Source of the DNA: Halomonas sp.
Lineage (GTDB): Bacteria > Pseudomonadota > Gammaproteobacteria > Pseudomonadales > Halomonadaceae
Reading direction: 5' to 3'
DNA: 37,407 nt
Assembly: GCA_020201095.1 (NCBI GenBank)
Contig: JAIVHM010000144.1
Span: 1 to 37,407, forward strand
Shown in pieces: positions 1-7,789 of the stretch; the stretch's first letter is position 1, and every line of letters starts with the position of its first letter. The translations under genes were made by a program, and so were the position numbers. Below the pieces are notes generated by a model. That model was not told the origin of the DNA, made no database searches, and worked only from the letters and a program-made list of their open reading frames with translations.

Positions 1-493
1 TCGTCGAGGCGTCGAACCGTCGGCAGAGCCAATCTCCCACCAGTGGCCTGAAGGCTCAGTGACAAATCCCTTCGCTCGGCAGAGCCGATCTCCCACCTGT
101 GGATGGAAGTCTTGGAGGTTGTCCAGCAACCACCTGGGCTGTTGCTTCTGGTGGTTGTCCAGCTCTCACCTGGGCTGTTGCTTCTGGTGGCTATCCAGCT
201 CTCACCTAGGCTGTTGCTTCTGGTGGGAGCTGGGCTCCGCCCGGCGAATGGAGACCGAAGGGCTCCTGGGCGGTATGCGCCAGCGCCAGCAACACCGCCG
301 AGGCGGCTTCGCCGCCATTCGTCGAGGCGTCGAACCGTCGGCAGAGCCAATCTCCCACCAGTGGCCTGAAGGCTCAGTGACAAATCCCTTCGCTCGGCAT
401 AGCCGATCTCCCACCAGTGGATTGAAGTCCTGGAGGTTGTCCAGCAACCACCGAGGCTGTTGCTTCTGGAGGTTGTCCAGCTCCCACTAATAG
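1..493. repeat. Gene-free repeat block with 318-bp spaced duplication
   Basis: Bases 1 to about 170 recur at 319 to about 487 with only scattered substitutions, so the block is a tandem duplication with a period of 318 bp. A 36-bp unit runs three times at 118-153, 154-189 and 190-225, and returns at 436-471 with a partial copy at 472-493. A GGCGGC-TTC-GCCGCC stem lies at 302-316. The open frames here translate the repeat itself (recurrent Gly-Cys-Cys-Phe-Trp stretches) and match no family I recognise, so I call no gene. The block lies just downstream of the ycgN stop codon. Confidence 0.75.
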
Positions 494-535
494 CCTCAAG
501 GCTTGAGAGACTACAGCAGCGCTCTCCTGGCAGGA

Positions 536-982
536 TTAATCGATGGGAATGACCGCGATGATATGGTCCTCGTACTGCTCCTCCGGCACCCCACGACTCG
601 TGACGGCGAAATTGCGCACGCTGATGCCCTTGCGGTGCACCCTTTCAGGATCGCCCGAGAGCAGCGGGTGCCAGCGCGCCAGCTTGCGCCCCTCCGCTAC
701 TCGACGGTAGGCGCAGGAGTGGGGCAGCCAGCGGAACTGATCGATCAGTGCCGGGGTGAGCCGGGTACAGTCCGGCACCCGGGAGAGCCGGTTCGCGTAG
801 TCGCTGCACCGGCAGCTATGGATATCCAGCAGTTCGCAGGCCAGATTGAGCACCGCCAGCTCGCCGCTTTCGTCATCCTGGAATTTGAGCAGGCAACACT
901 GGCCACAACCGTCGCACAGCGCCTCCCACTCCTCGGCGGTGAGCTCCTCGAGGGGGTACTGCTCCCAGAATCGTTCACGCAT
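536..982 (-). CDS. ycgN: YcgN family Cys-cluster protein (UPF0260)
   Basis: This 148-residue protein belongs to the YcgN/UPF0260 group of putative zinc- or iron-chelating proteins, whose biochemical role is not established. The N-terminal CxxCxxCC cluster is at Cys23, Cys26, Cys29 and Cys30. It is followed by further conserved cysteines in the LACELLD, HSCRCSDY and PDCTRL segments, which is the normal family layout and length. The start codon overlaps the upstream ycgL stop by one base (TGATG), so the two are very likely translationally coupled. It is the last gene of the leftward rnd-ycgL-ycgN set, and repeat DNA follows its stop. No signal peptide is seen, so it is expected in the cytoplasm. 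Confidence 0.9.
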   Translation of the reverse strand: MRERFWEQYPLEELTAEEWEALCDGCGQCCLLKFQDDESGELAVLNLACELLDIHSCRCSDYANRLSRVPDCTRLTPALIDQFRWLPHSCAYRRVAEGRKLARWHPLLSGDPERVHRKGISVRNFAVTSRGVPEEQYEDHIIAVIPID

Positions 983-1293
983 CAGTAGCGAGCCTGGGTG
1001 GGGGTGCGGTACAGGTCAAGCAGGTACTCCTCCTTGGCGGGGGGCATTTGCAGGTAAAAACCCTTCTCGCGAATCGCCGCCATGATATCGGCCGCTTGGG
1101 CGCGGCCCATCCGCTTTTCGGGGGTAAGAATCAGGGTGATCGCCGGCGTCGGCTTGCCGAATCGCTCGAGCAGCGGCTCGGGCACCCGAATGAGCCCCTC
1201 GCGCTTGTCAACGTAGAGATACATCTCGTCCATGCGGGCGCTCTTGAACACCTCGCAGAGCAGCTTGTCGCCGCGCATCCGGTCGTCGCTCAT
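982..1293 (-). CDS. ycgL: YcgL domain protein
   Basis: A 103-residue protein with the YcgL domain: the segments EVFKSARMDEMYLYV near the start, LLERFGKP and LILTPEKR in the middle, and GFYLQMPP towards the end are typical of the family. YcgL is a small cytoplasmic protein found mainly in gammaproteobacteria and its function is unknown. The common neighbourhood of rnd, ycgL and ycgN is preserved here. Its start overlaps the rnd stop by four bases (ATGA) and its stop overlaps the ycgN start, so all three are probably read from one mRNA. Confidence 0.9.
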   Translation of the reverse strand: MSDDRMRGDKLLCEVFKSARMDEMYLYVDKREGLIRVPEPLLERFGKPTPAITLILTPEKRMGRAQAADIMAAIREKGFYLQMPPAKEEYLLDLYRTPTQARY

Positions 1294-2417
1294 CGGGGCT
1301 GTTCCTCCAACGCCTTCATGAGGCTCGCATTCAGCTGTTCACCGCGCCAGCCTGACGGCAGCGGCAGCGGTTGGTCTTCCAGGTGGGCGGTCACCAGGGC
1401 TTCAAGGTCACGGCGGCGCAGCAGCACCTCCGGGGCCAGGCTCTGGGCCTCGGCTTCGGCGTTGACCACCTTCTTCAGCGCCTTCATTACCCGCTTGAAC
1501 TCTGGCGCCATGGGCGACAGCAGCGCCGGAGGAAGCTCGGTCTCGTCCAGGTGGCGTGCCTCGGCCACCAGCGCCAGCAGGGTGTCGCCATCACGCTTGA
1601 TGAGGCTCGGCTTGACGTCCTCGATGCGGGCCAGTTCAAAGCGGTTCTCGGGCAGCGCCTCGGCGATGGCGTAGAGCACCCGGTCGTGAACCAGCCAGCC
1701 CCTTGGCAGGTTGCGGGCCCGGGTCTCTCCTTCTCGCCAGGTAGTCAAGCGGCGGTAGGCTTCGACCTGGCGCGGCGTCAGGCGCCACAGCTGGCGTTGG
1801 CGCAGGTACCACTGGCCATCGGCCGCGTCGCTGCGGCCGGACTGGGCGACCAGATCGGTGCAGTCCGCCTCCAGCCAGGCAAGACGACCGTGACGTTGGA
1901 GCGACTCGCGCTGCTGCTGCCACACCTCAACCAGGTAGATCACGTCCAGCGCCGCATAGGCCTGCTGGGTGTCGGAGAGCGGGCGCGCCAGCCAGTCGGA
2001 GCGTGTCTCGTCCTTGGGCAGAGTGTGGCCGGTCCAGTGTTCCACCAGTTTCTGGTAGCCCATAGAGGGGGTTTCGCCCAGCAGGCCCTGGGCCAGCTGG
2101 GTATCCACCAGTGGCGCCGGCGTCACACCGGCCCAGCCGGCGAAAACCTCAAGGTCCTCGCTGGCCGCGTGGACCAGCTTCAGCGGCCCCTCGGCCAGCA
2201 GCCGACGGAAGGCGTCGGTGCAGGCTACCGCCTGGGGGTCGACCAGCCAGGCCGGGCCTCCGGTGGAGAACTGGATCAGCGCCGGCACCGGGAAGAAGGT
2301 GTTCTCGCGGAAGAATTCGGTGTCCAGCGCGATAATATCGGCGCCGGCCACCTCGGCACAGGCGGCGTCCAGGGCCTCGGGAGTATCGATCCAGCGTATT
2401 TCGGGGGTCAAGGGCAT
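1290..2417 (-). CDS. rnd: Ribonuclease D
   Basis: RNase D, a 3'-5' exoribonuclease of the DEDDy class that trims tRNA precursors and other stable RNAs. The chosen start gives 375 residues, near the family norm. Exonuclease motif I is at Asp32 and Glu34 in ALDTEF, motif II at Asp87 in SEDLEVF, and motif III at Tyr153 and Asp157 in QAYAALDVIY. An HRDC domain follows from about residue 205. The frame is open upstream to an ATG at 2459, but residues before 2417 do not resemble the family, and the 2417 start places the catalytic domain as in E. coli RNase D. The stop overlaps ycgL. Confidence 0.92.
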   Translation of the reverse strand: MPLTPEIRWIDTPEALDAACAEVAGADIIALDTEFFRENTFFPVPALIQFSTGGPAWLVDPQAVACTDAFRRLLAEGPLKLVHAASEDLEVFAGWAGVTPAPLVDTQLAQGLLGETPSMGYQKLVEHWTGHTLPKDETRSDWLARPLSDTQQAYAALDVIYLVEVWQQQRESLQRHGRLAWLEADCTDLVAQSGRSDAADGQWYLRQRQLWRLTPRQVEAYRRLTTWREGETRARNLPRGWLVHDRVLYAIAEALPENRFELARIEDVKPSLIKRDGDTLLALVAEARHLDETELPPALLSPMAPEFKRVMKALKKVVNAEAEAQSLAPEVLLRRRDLEALVTAHLEDQPLPLPSGWRGEQLNASLMKALEEQPR

Positions 2418-2472
2418 GGGGGTTCCGGCAGGTCGGGAATCGTCAGAGACAGCAAGCATCGGAGACAGGGGG

Positions 2473-3078
2473 TCAATCGCCTCGGAATGGCAGACGACCG
2501 TTGAAGGCGCGGCTCAGAGTGCCGCCGTCCACGTATTCGAGCTCGCCGCCCATGGGCACACCATAGGCAAGGCGCGAAAGGCGCACCCCATGGGGAGCGA
2601 ACTGGGCGGCGATGTAATGGGCGGTGGCCTCGCCCTCCACGGTGGGGTTGGTGGCCAGGATCATCTCCTCGATGCCCCCCTCGGCTACCCGAGTCTCGAG
2701 CTGGTCGAGGCCGATATCCTCGGGGCCGATGCCATCCAGGGGCGAGAGATGGCCATGCAGCACGAAGTAGCGCCCATGAAAGCCGCCGGCGTCCTCGATG
2801 GCGAGCTGATCGGCGGGAGACTCCACCACGCAGAGCAGGGCATCATCGCGCCGCGCGCTGGTGCAAAGCCGACAGACCTCCTCCTCGGTGAGGGTGCGAC
2901 AGCGCCGGCAGTAGCCAACCCGTTCAATGGCTTCGTCGAGCACTCCCGCCAGGCGTCGGCCGCCGTCGCGGTCGCGCTCGAGCAGGTGCATGGCCATGCG
3001 CTGGGCGGTCTTGGGCCCAACGCCGGGCAGCACCCGCAGCGACTCCATGAGTTTCTCGACGAGGGGGGAAAAACTCAT
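2473..3078 (-). CDS. recR: Recombination mediator protein RecR
   Basis: RecR works with RecF and RecO to load RecA on gapped single-stranded DNA. The 201-residue length is standard. The order of elements is complete: helix-hairpin-helix [13 protein letters not shown] at 17-29, a four-cysteine zinc finger at Cys57, Cys60, Cys69 and Cys72, then a Toprim domain beginning at [10 protein letters not shown] (81-90). The start overlaps the ybaB stop by one base (TGATG). The ybaB-recR pairing downstream of dnaX is the classical arrangement in gammaproteobacteria. A 55-bp gap separates it from rnd, short enough for read-through. Confidence 0.96.
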   Translation of the reverse strand: MSFSPLVEKLMESLRVLPGVGPKTAQRMAMHLLERDRDGGRRLAGVLDEAIERVGYCRRCRTLTEEEVCRLCTSARRDDALLCVVESPADQLAIEDAGGFHGRYFVLHGHLSPLDGIGPEDIGLDQLETRVAEGGIEEMILATNPTVEGEATAHYIAAQFAPHGVRLSRLAYGVPMGGELEYVDGGTLSRAFNGRLPFRGD

Positions 3079-3404
3079 CAGAAGGGCATCTTGAAACCGG
3101 GCGGCAAGTTCAGTCCGGCGGTCGCCTCCTCCATCTTGGCCTTGGAGTTGGCCTCCACCTTGCGCACGGCGTCGTTAACTGCGGCGGCCAGCAGGTTCTC
3201 GAGCAGTTCCTTGTCCTCCTCCATGACGCTGGGGTCGATGTCGACCTTGCTGACGTCGTGACGGCCGTTCATGGTCACCTTGACCATGCCCGCACCTGCC
3301 TCGCCGTGGACCTCTGCGCGGGCGGCCTCCTCCTGGACCTGCTGCATCTTTTCCTGCATCTCTTGGGCCTGCTTCATGATGTTGCCCATTCCACCCTTGA
3401 ACAT
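3078..3404 (-). CDS. ybaB: YbaB/EbfC family nucleoid-associated protein
   Basis: A 108-residue YbaB/EbfC protein, a dimeric nucleoid-associated DNA-binding protein. The N-terminal stretch [19 protein letters not shown] is the characteristic amphipathic helix. The centre carries [18 protein letters not shown], and the C-terminus a Gly/Pro/Met-rich tail LPPGFKMPF, as in the family. A GAGG ribosome binding site lies 8 nt before the ATG. It sits between dnaX and recR, the conserved order, and overlaps recR by one base, which supports co-transcription. Confidence 0.95.
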   Translation of the reverse strand: MFKGGMGNIMKQAQEMQEKMQQVQEEAARAEVHGEAGAGMVKVTMNGRHDVSKVDIDPSVMEEDKELLENLLAAAVNDAVRKVEANSKAKMEEATAGLNLPPGFKMPF

Positions 3405-3494
3405 GATGAGTCCTCTTTGAAGTTGAGTCAGTTAAACGATCTGCGAATCAGTATGGCTCGAATTAATATGACTGTGACGCCGCGATGCTATTGC

Positions 3495-3545
3495 CGTTCA
3501 GACATGCACGACGTTCAGACATGTCCGAGCTTCAGACACACGGCC
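3495..3545. repeat. 17-bp imperfect tandem repeat downstream of dnaX
   Basis: A 17-bp unit beginning CGTTCAGACATG occurs at 3495-3511 and 3512-3528, with a degenerate third copy from 3529. It lies in the 142-bp spacer between the dnaX stop and the ybaB start. I see no strong terminator hairpin here. Confidence 0.6.
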
Positions 3546-3546
3546 G

Positions 3547-5454
3547 TCAGGAAGGCGCCCCGGCGTCGGCGGGCTTGACCGTGGATTCGACCAGCTGTGC
3601 CCCGAAGGCCTGCTGAAGCTTTTGGATATTGGGATCGCGCTGCAGGGCGGCAACGGCCTTGGCGTGGCGCTCGGCCGCCAGCCGTTCGGCCTGCTGGCGT
3701 GGCGTCTCGACCTCCTCGGGCAGGGTCCCCTCCTCCACGATCAGGTGGCGCGTCACGCCGTGACCAACCAAGGCATTGCGCATGCGCTCGAGATGAATGT
3801 CGGCGCGCATGGCAGACAGCGACGGATCGAGGCGCATTCGAAGCACCTCGCCATCGTCCTGCTCCACCACGCAGTTGGCCGCCAGGTTGCGGGTCAGTCC
3901 GCCCAGACCCAACGACTCGAAGCAGGCCAGCCAATCGGCGTGGCCGAAGAGGCCTTCGCTGCCAGGGGCCGGCACCGCTGTCGCGTGCTCTGGCTCTGGC
4001 TCTGGCTCTGGCAACTCAGTGGACGCCGAGTCATCGGCACCGGGCGATTCGACGGCCAGTGCACCTACCGTCTCAGGCAGTGCTTCCCAGGGCGGAGGCG
4101 CCTCGGATCTCGGCTCCGCGCTGCGCGTCGGCTCCGGATCCTCTGTCGAGGGCTCGGAACTGGAGGCAACCTGGCGATCAGGCCGCGGCTCAGGGGTACT
4201 CTCCGCGTCCATGGCGGCGGAGAGTACCCCGGACGGCGGGGCCGCCGAAGGAGCATCGAAAGCGCCGGGGGCACCCTGAGATGCATGAGACGTCACTGCG
4301 CCCTGCCCCGAGTCGCGCAGCGGCAGCGGCGTGGTGGCCGGCTTGGGCACTCCCTGGGGGCGAAAAGCCAGCATACGCAACAGCGTCATCTCCAGGGCGG
4401 AGCGCAGGTCAGGGGCATGTTCCATATCGCCGCGCCCCTGGATACCGATCTGATAGTAGAGCTGCACATCCTCGGCAGTGAAGCGCGCCGCAAGCCCTAG
4501 CAGCGCCTCGCGATCGCCGTGGCCGTTGTCCAGGGCGTCCGGCACCATCTGGGCGATAGCCAGGCGATGCAGCACCGCGGTGAGCTCGTCAAGCACTCCG
4601 GCGAAGTCGGGAGCACGCTCGGCAAGTGCCGCCAACTCGGACAGCACCCGGGCAGCATCCACGTCAGCCAGGGCCTCGACCAGCGCCAGCACATAGCGCT
4701 GGTCGAGGGTGCCGAGCATGGCCGCCACGTCAGCGTGCTCCACGCGCCCCTGACCGAAGGCGATGGCCTGGTCGGTGAGACTCATGGCGTCGCGCATGGA
4801 GCCTTCGGCGGCACGACCCAGAAGCCACAGGGCACTCTCCTCGAAGGGCACCGACTCGGCCTCGAGCACCTTGGCCAGGTGGCCGACGATACGCTCCGGC
4901 GGCATGTGTTTGAGGGTGAACTGCAGACAGCGCGAAAGCACCGTAGCGGGCAGCTTCTGCGGGTCGGTAGTGGCCAGCAGGAACTTCACGTGGGGCGGTG
5001 GCTCTTCCAGGGTCTTGAGCAGGGCATTGAAACTGCTGGTGGAGAGCATGTGTACCTCATCGATGAGGTACACCTTGTAGCGACCCTGGGTCGGTGCGTA
5101 CTGCACATTGTCGAGTAGCTCGCGGGTATCTTCCACCTTGGTGCGAGACGCGGCATCCACTTCGATCAGGTCGACGAAGCGCCCCTCGTCGATGGCCACG
5201 CAGCTGGCGCATTCCCCACAGGGAGTCGAGGTAATGCCCTCGTCGCCGTATCCCCCGGACGTGCAGTTGAGGCACTTGGCGAGGATACGCGCCAGGGTGG
5301 TCTTGCCGACCCCGCGGGTACCGGTGAACAGGTAGGCATGGTGAAGGCGCCCCTGATCCAGAGCGTTGACCAGCGCACGCTGGACGTGCTCCTGGCCCAC
5401 CAGCTCGTGGAAGGTACGCGGCCGCCACTTGCGGGCCAGAACCTGATAGCTCAT
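3547..5454 (-). CDS. dnaX: DNA polymerase III subunit tau (DnaX)
   Basis: Clamp-loader ATPase subunit of DNA polymerase III, 635 residues from the chosen ATG, close to the length of E. coli tau. Walker A GTRGVGKT is at 45-52. The zinc cysteines are Cys64, Cys79, Cys82 and Cys85, and Walker B VYLIDEVH is at 128-135, followed by a LSRCLQF sensor segment. The middle is a Pro/Glu/Ser-rich linker, and the C-terminal domain that contacts the polymerase alpha subunit is present. The frame is open 30 codons further upstream, but MSYQVLARKWRP is the conserved N-terminus, with AAGGA 11 nt before the ATG. I found no A-AAA-AAG-type slippery run, so production of a short gamma form is not evident. A 6-bp microsatellite at 3989-4012 encodes a Pro-Glu repeat in the linker. 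Confidence 0.96.
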   Translation of the reverse strand: MSYQVLARKWRPRTFHELVGQEHVQRALVNALDQGRLHHAYLFTGTRGVGKTTLARILAKCLNCTSGGYGDEGITSTPCGECASCVAIDEGRFVDLIEVDAASRTKVEDTRELLDNVQYAPTQGRYKVYLIDEVHMLSTSSFNALLKTLEEPPPHVKFLLATTDPQKLPATVLSRCLQFTLKHMPPERIVGHLAKVLEAESVPFEESALWLLGRAAEGSMRDAMSLTDQAIAFGQGRVEHADVAAMLGTLDQRYVLALVEALADVDAARVLSELAALAERAPDFAGVLDELTAVLHRLAIAQMVPDALDNGHGDREALLGLAARFTAEDVQLYYQIGIQGRGDMEHAPDLRSALEMTLLRMLAFRPQGVPKPATTPLPLRDSGQGAVTSHASQGAPGAFDAPSAAPPSGVLSAAMDAESTPEPRPDRQVASSSEPSTEDPEPTRSAEPRSEAPPPWEALPETVGALAVESPGADDSASTELPEPEPEPEHATAVPAPGSEGLFGHADWLACFESLGLGGLTRNLAANCVVEQDDGEVLRMRLDPSLSAMRADIHLERMRNALVGHGVTRHLIVEEGTLPEEVETPRQQAERLAAERHAKAVAALQRDPNIQKLQQAFGAQLVESTVKPADAGAPS

Positions 5455-5680
5455 GCAGCGCGGAATCCTTGCGGTGGTCAAATGTCGACGACGTGCCGGC
5501 GCCCGGAAATGGATCGGCGCCCGAAGCCCGACTGGATGATTCATTCTAGCGACTGGGGCCGGCCGCGGAAAGCAACGCGGGTCGTGCAGCGTCCAAAGCT
5601 CGCCTCAGCCTCTGCGCCAACCGCCGGCTGTGGTAGTCTCGCCGAAATGACACCGCAGCGCCTCGAACAGAGATGAGACC

Positions 5681-6658
5681 ATGAGCCGACAGCCTTCCTT
5701 ACCGCCTACGGCGGGGATTTCCTATGAGCAGGTCGCCGCCGCCGCCGAGAACCTTGAGGGCCGCGGGGCAGAGCCCACCCTGCAGCGAGTATGCGAGCAT
5801 CTGGGTGCCGGCTCGCCCAACCGTATTCAGCGCCACCTGAGCGCCTGGCGCGCCGCGCGGCCAGCGCCGGCACCCCCCACTCCCCGGCTGCCGGAGTCAC
5901 TCATCGGCGCCCTGGAGGAGGAACTCGCGCGACACGCCAGCGCCGCCCTCTCACGGGGCGAGCAGCTAGCCGAGGAGGCCCGCAGCGACGCCGCCAGTCT
6001 GGCCGAGCTTGGCGAAACCATGGAGCAACGCCTGGCCGAACTGGAGACACGAGCGGTCACGGCGGAGAGCGCCGCCGAGCAGGCCCTGGCGCGTCGCGAT
6101 GAACTGCAGACCGGTTTCAATGAGCTGCGCGAGAATCTAGGGAGTGAACAGCGCGAAGCGCGCACCCATCGCGAGGCGCTTCTGCAGACCCGTCAACAGG
6201 TAGAGATGCTCCGCGAGCAGCTTGAGGAGGCCGTGCAGGCACGGCTGGCCGCGGAGCGTCAGACGCGGGACGCCGATGCCGAGCGCATCAAGGCTGAGCG
6301 CAGTCAGGCCGTGGCCGAGACCCAGCGCGACAGCGCACTGGTCCAGGTGCGCGAGAAGACCGAGCAACATGCCGAACTGCAAAAGGAGCTGCAGGCCGAA
6401 CGTGCCCGCCAGCGCCAGGAGATCGCCGAGCTGCGCAGCGAGCAGAAGCAGCGCGCGGATGCCATGGAACGAGCCCGCCACGAAGCCCTGAAGCAGGCTC
6501 AGGAAGCGGCCCAGCGGGCCTCCAAGGCCGAGATTCGCGCCGAGGCGCTACAGGCCACCCAGGCCGCCCTCAAGTCACGCATGGACGCCATGCAGGTTCA
6601 GCAGCGTCAGCGCAGCCTGCGCACCAGCGGAGGACGCCCCAGCGGCGAGCGCGACTAA
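5681..6658 (+). CDS. KfrA-like DNA-binding coiled-coil protein
   Basis: A 325-residue protein of two parts. Residues 1 to about 60 form a helix-turn-helix-like region (ISYEQVAAAAENL, then TLQRVCEHLGAGSPNRIQRHLSAW) matching the KfrA N-terminal DNA-binding domain. From about residue 75 to the end is an almost unbroken alanine/glutamate/arginine-rich coiled coil. KfrA is known from plasmids such as RK2, where it binds its own operator and polymerises as a partition accessory. Chromosomal relatives are common but poorly understood. No plasmid replication or partition genes adjoin it. It diverges from dnaX across a 226-bp spacer. I infer a nucleoid-binding or scaffold role. The family call is fairly sure, the function is not. 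Confidence 0.82.
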   Translation: MSRQPSLPPTAGISYEQVAAAAENLEGRGAEPTLQRVCEHLGAGSPNRIQRHLSAWRAARPAPAPPTPRLPESLIGALEEELARHASAALSRGEQLAEEARSDAASLAELGETMEQRLAELETRAVTAESAAEQALARRDELQTGFNELRENLGSEQREARTHREALLQTRQQVEMLREQLEEAVQARLAAERQTRDADAERIKAERSQAVAETQRDSALVQVREKTEQHAELQKELQAERARQRQEIAELRSEQKQRADAMERARHEALKQAQEAAQRASKAEIRAEALQATQAALKSRMDAMQVQQRQRSLRTSGGRPSGERD

Positions 6659-6666
6659 CCTCGCTC

Positions 6667-6730
6667 GCAACTTCGCAACTTCGCAACTTCACATCTTCGC
6701 AACTTCACATCTTCGCAACTTCGCAACTTG
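6667..6730. repeat. 8-bp tandem repeat between convergent genes
   Basis: Eight consecutive 8-bp units GCAACTTC fill 6667-6730. Units four and six read ACATCTTC, and the last base differs. The array starts eight bases after the stop of the KfrA-like gene and lies before the stop of the convergent LysR gene. No coding frame or terminator hairpin is evident in it. Confidence 0.85.
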
Positions 6731-6765
6731 CCCTATCCCTCTACTTCCAAGCTCTTAGCTTAGAC

Positions 6766-7677
6766 TCAGTCCCGGTAATCGGCCATCAGCGCCTGGCCCC
6801 TGTCACGCAAGAAGGCCAGCACACGGGACTGTTTCCATTCGCCGCGATAGACCAGTCCGAAGCCGAACGTCATAGCCGGGAAGAAGGGGCGCACCACCAC
6901 TTCGTCTCGAGACGAGAGCTGGTCCCGGGCGGTCACCGGGTTCATCACCGTGATACCCACGCCGTTGGCCACCAGCGCTGCGATAGTACCGATATTGGCC
7001 TCGGTCTTACCGGCGATCTGGATGCCGTGGCGAGCGATGAGTTCAAGCAGCGGATTGGTGCTGATACTCGGCTGGTTGCTGATCACCAGGTGCTGATCGC
7101 ACAGGTCCTCGATGTCGATACGCGCCTTGTCTGCCAGGGGGTGAGCCGTCGGCAGCAGGCAGACCGCCTCGGTGGTCAACCAGGGTTCCACCTCCAGCAC
7201 CCGCGAGGCCACCGGCAGGGTGACGAAGCCGATATCGGCGTGGCTCGACTCTACGGCCAGCTGCACCTCATTGCTGGACAGCATATCCAGACTCACGCTG
7301 AAGCGGGGATTCTCCTTCAGCAGCGCCGCCACCAGGCTCGGTACGAAGCCAAAGGAGAGGCCGGGAATCGAGGCGATTCGCAGCCGCGACGTACCAAACT
7401 CCTTGAGTGCCAGCACGCTGTGACGCAGCTCCTCGATATTGCCCATCAGCCGCAGGATCTCGTCGTAGAGCTCACGGGCCTCCGGCGTGGCCACCAGGCG
7501 GTTCTTCTCGCGCAGGTAAAGCTGGATCCCGAGGTTCTCTTCAAGCTGTGCCAACGATCGACTGACCCCGGACTGGGTGATGCCCAGTGTCCGCGCCGCC
7601 TGGGACGCACTGCCCGCCTCGAACAACGTCTTGAAGATTGCCAGCGCCTTGAGGGAGTGAATGGTGACGTCTACCAT
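6766..7677 (-). CDS. LysR family transcriptional regulator
   Basis: A 303-residue LysR-type regulator. The winged helix-turn-helix occupies about residues 5-65 (FKTLFEAGSASQAARTLGITQSGVSRSLAQLE, split here as one helix-turn-helix core around ASQAARTLG and SGVSRSLAQLE). A co-inducer binding domain follows from about residue 92. It is transcribed divergently from the aminotransferase-CoA-transferase-thiolase-ABC cluster across a 112-bp spacer with a dyad. That is the usual geometry for a LysR activator that responds to a substrate or intermediate of the pathway it controls. I infer that it controls the adjacent cluster; its effector cannot be read from the sequence. Confidence 0.93.
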   Translation of the reverse strand: MVDVTIHSLKALAIFKTLFEAGSASQAARTLGITQSGVSRSLAQLEENLGIQLYLREKNRLVATPEARELYDEILRLMGNIEELRHSVLALKEFGTSRLRIASIPGLSFGFVPSLVAALLKENPRFSVSLDMLSSNEVQLAVESSHADIGFVTLPVASRVLEVEPWLTTEAVCLLPTAHPLADKARIDIEDLCDQHLVISNQPSISTNPLLELIARHGIQIAGKTEANIGTIAALVANGVGITVMNPVTARDQLSSRDEVVVRPFFPAMTFGFGLVYRGEWKQSRVLAFLRDRGQALMADYRD

Positions 7678-7708
7678 GACTAGAACTCATTAGATCCGAT
7701 AAAAACAT

Positions 7709-7724
7709 CATATATTGAAATATG
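7709..7724. promoter_or_regulatory. Interrupted dyad, candidate LysR operator
   Basis: The spacer between the LysR gene and the aminotransferase holds a perfect interrupted palindrome CATAT-N6-ATATG in locally AT-rich sequence. Interrupted dyads in the shared promoter region are typical LysR-type regulator sites. It is centred about 73 bp before the aminotransferase start and 40 bp before the LysR start, so one site could serve both autoregulation and activation. I could not fix convincing -35 and -10 boxes. Confidence 0.45.
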
Positions 7725-7789
7725 TTGTCGGCGCTATCTAGACTGAGTCGAGATTTCCTTCATCACCATAACGACAATCGGAATCCTCG

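Noticed and set aside
118-225. Possible CRISPR array
   Set aside because: The three 36-bp units abut directly with no spacers between them, and no cas genes are present.
59-490. Open frames of 143 and 88 residues in the left repeat block
   Set aside because: Their translations simply follow the 36-bp and 318-bp repeats, they show no family features, and several overlapping frames are open equally well.
1371-2504. 377-residue frame opposite rnd
   Set aside because: Antisense shadow of the RNase D coding region with no recognisable domain.
5455-5544. 30-codon N-terminal extension of dnaX
   Set aside because: The conserved DnaX N-terminus begins at the ATG at 5454, and the extension is Arg/Pro-rich without family resemblance.
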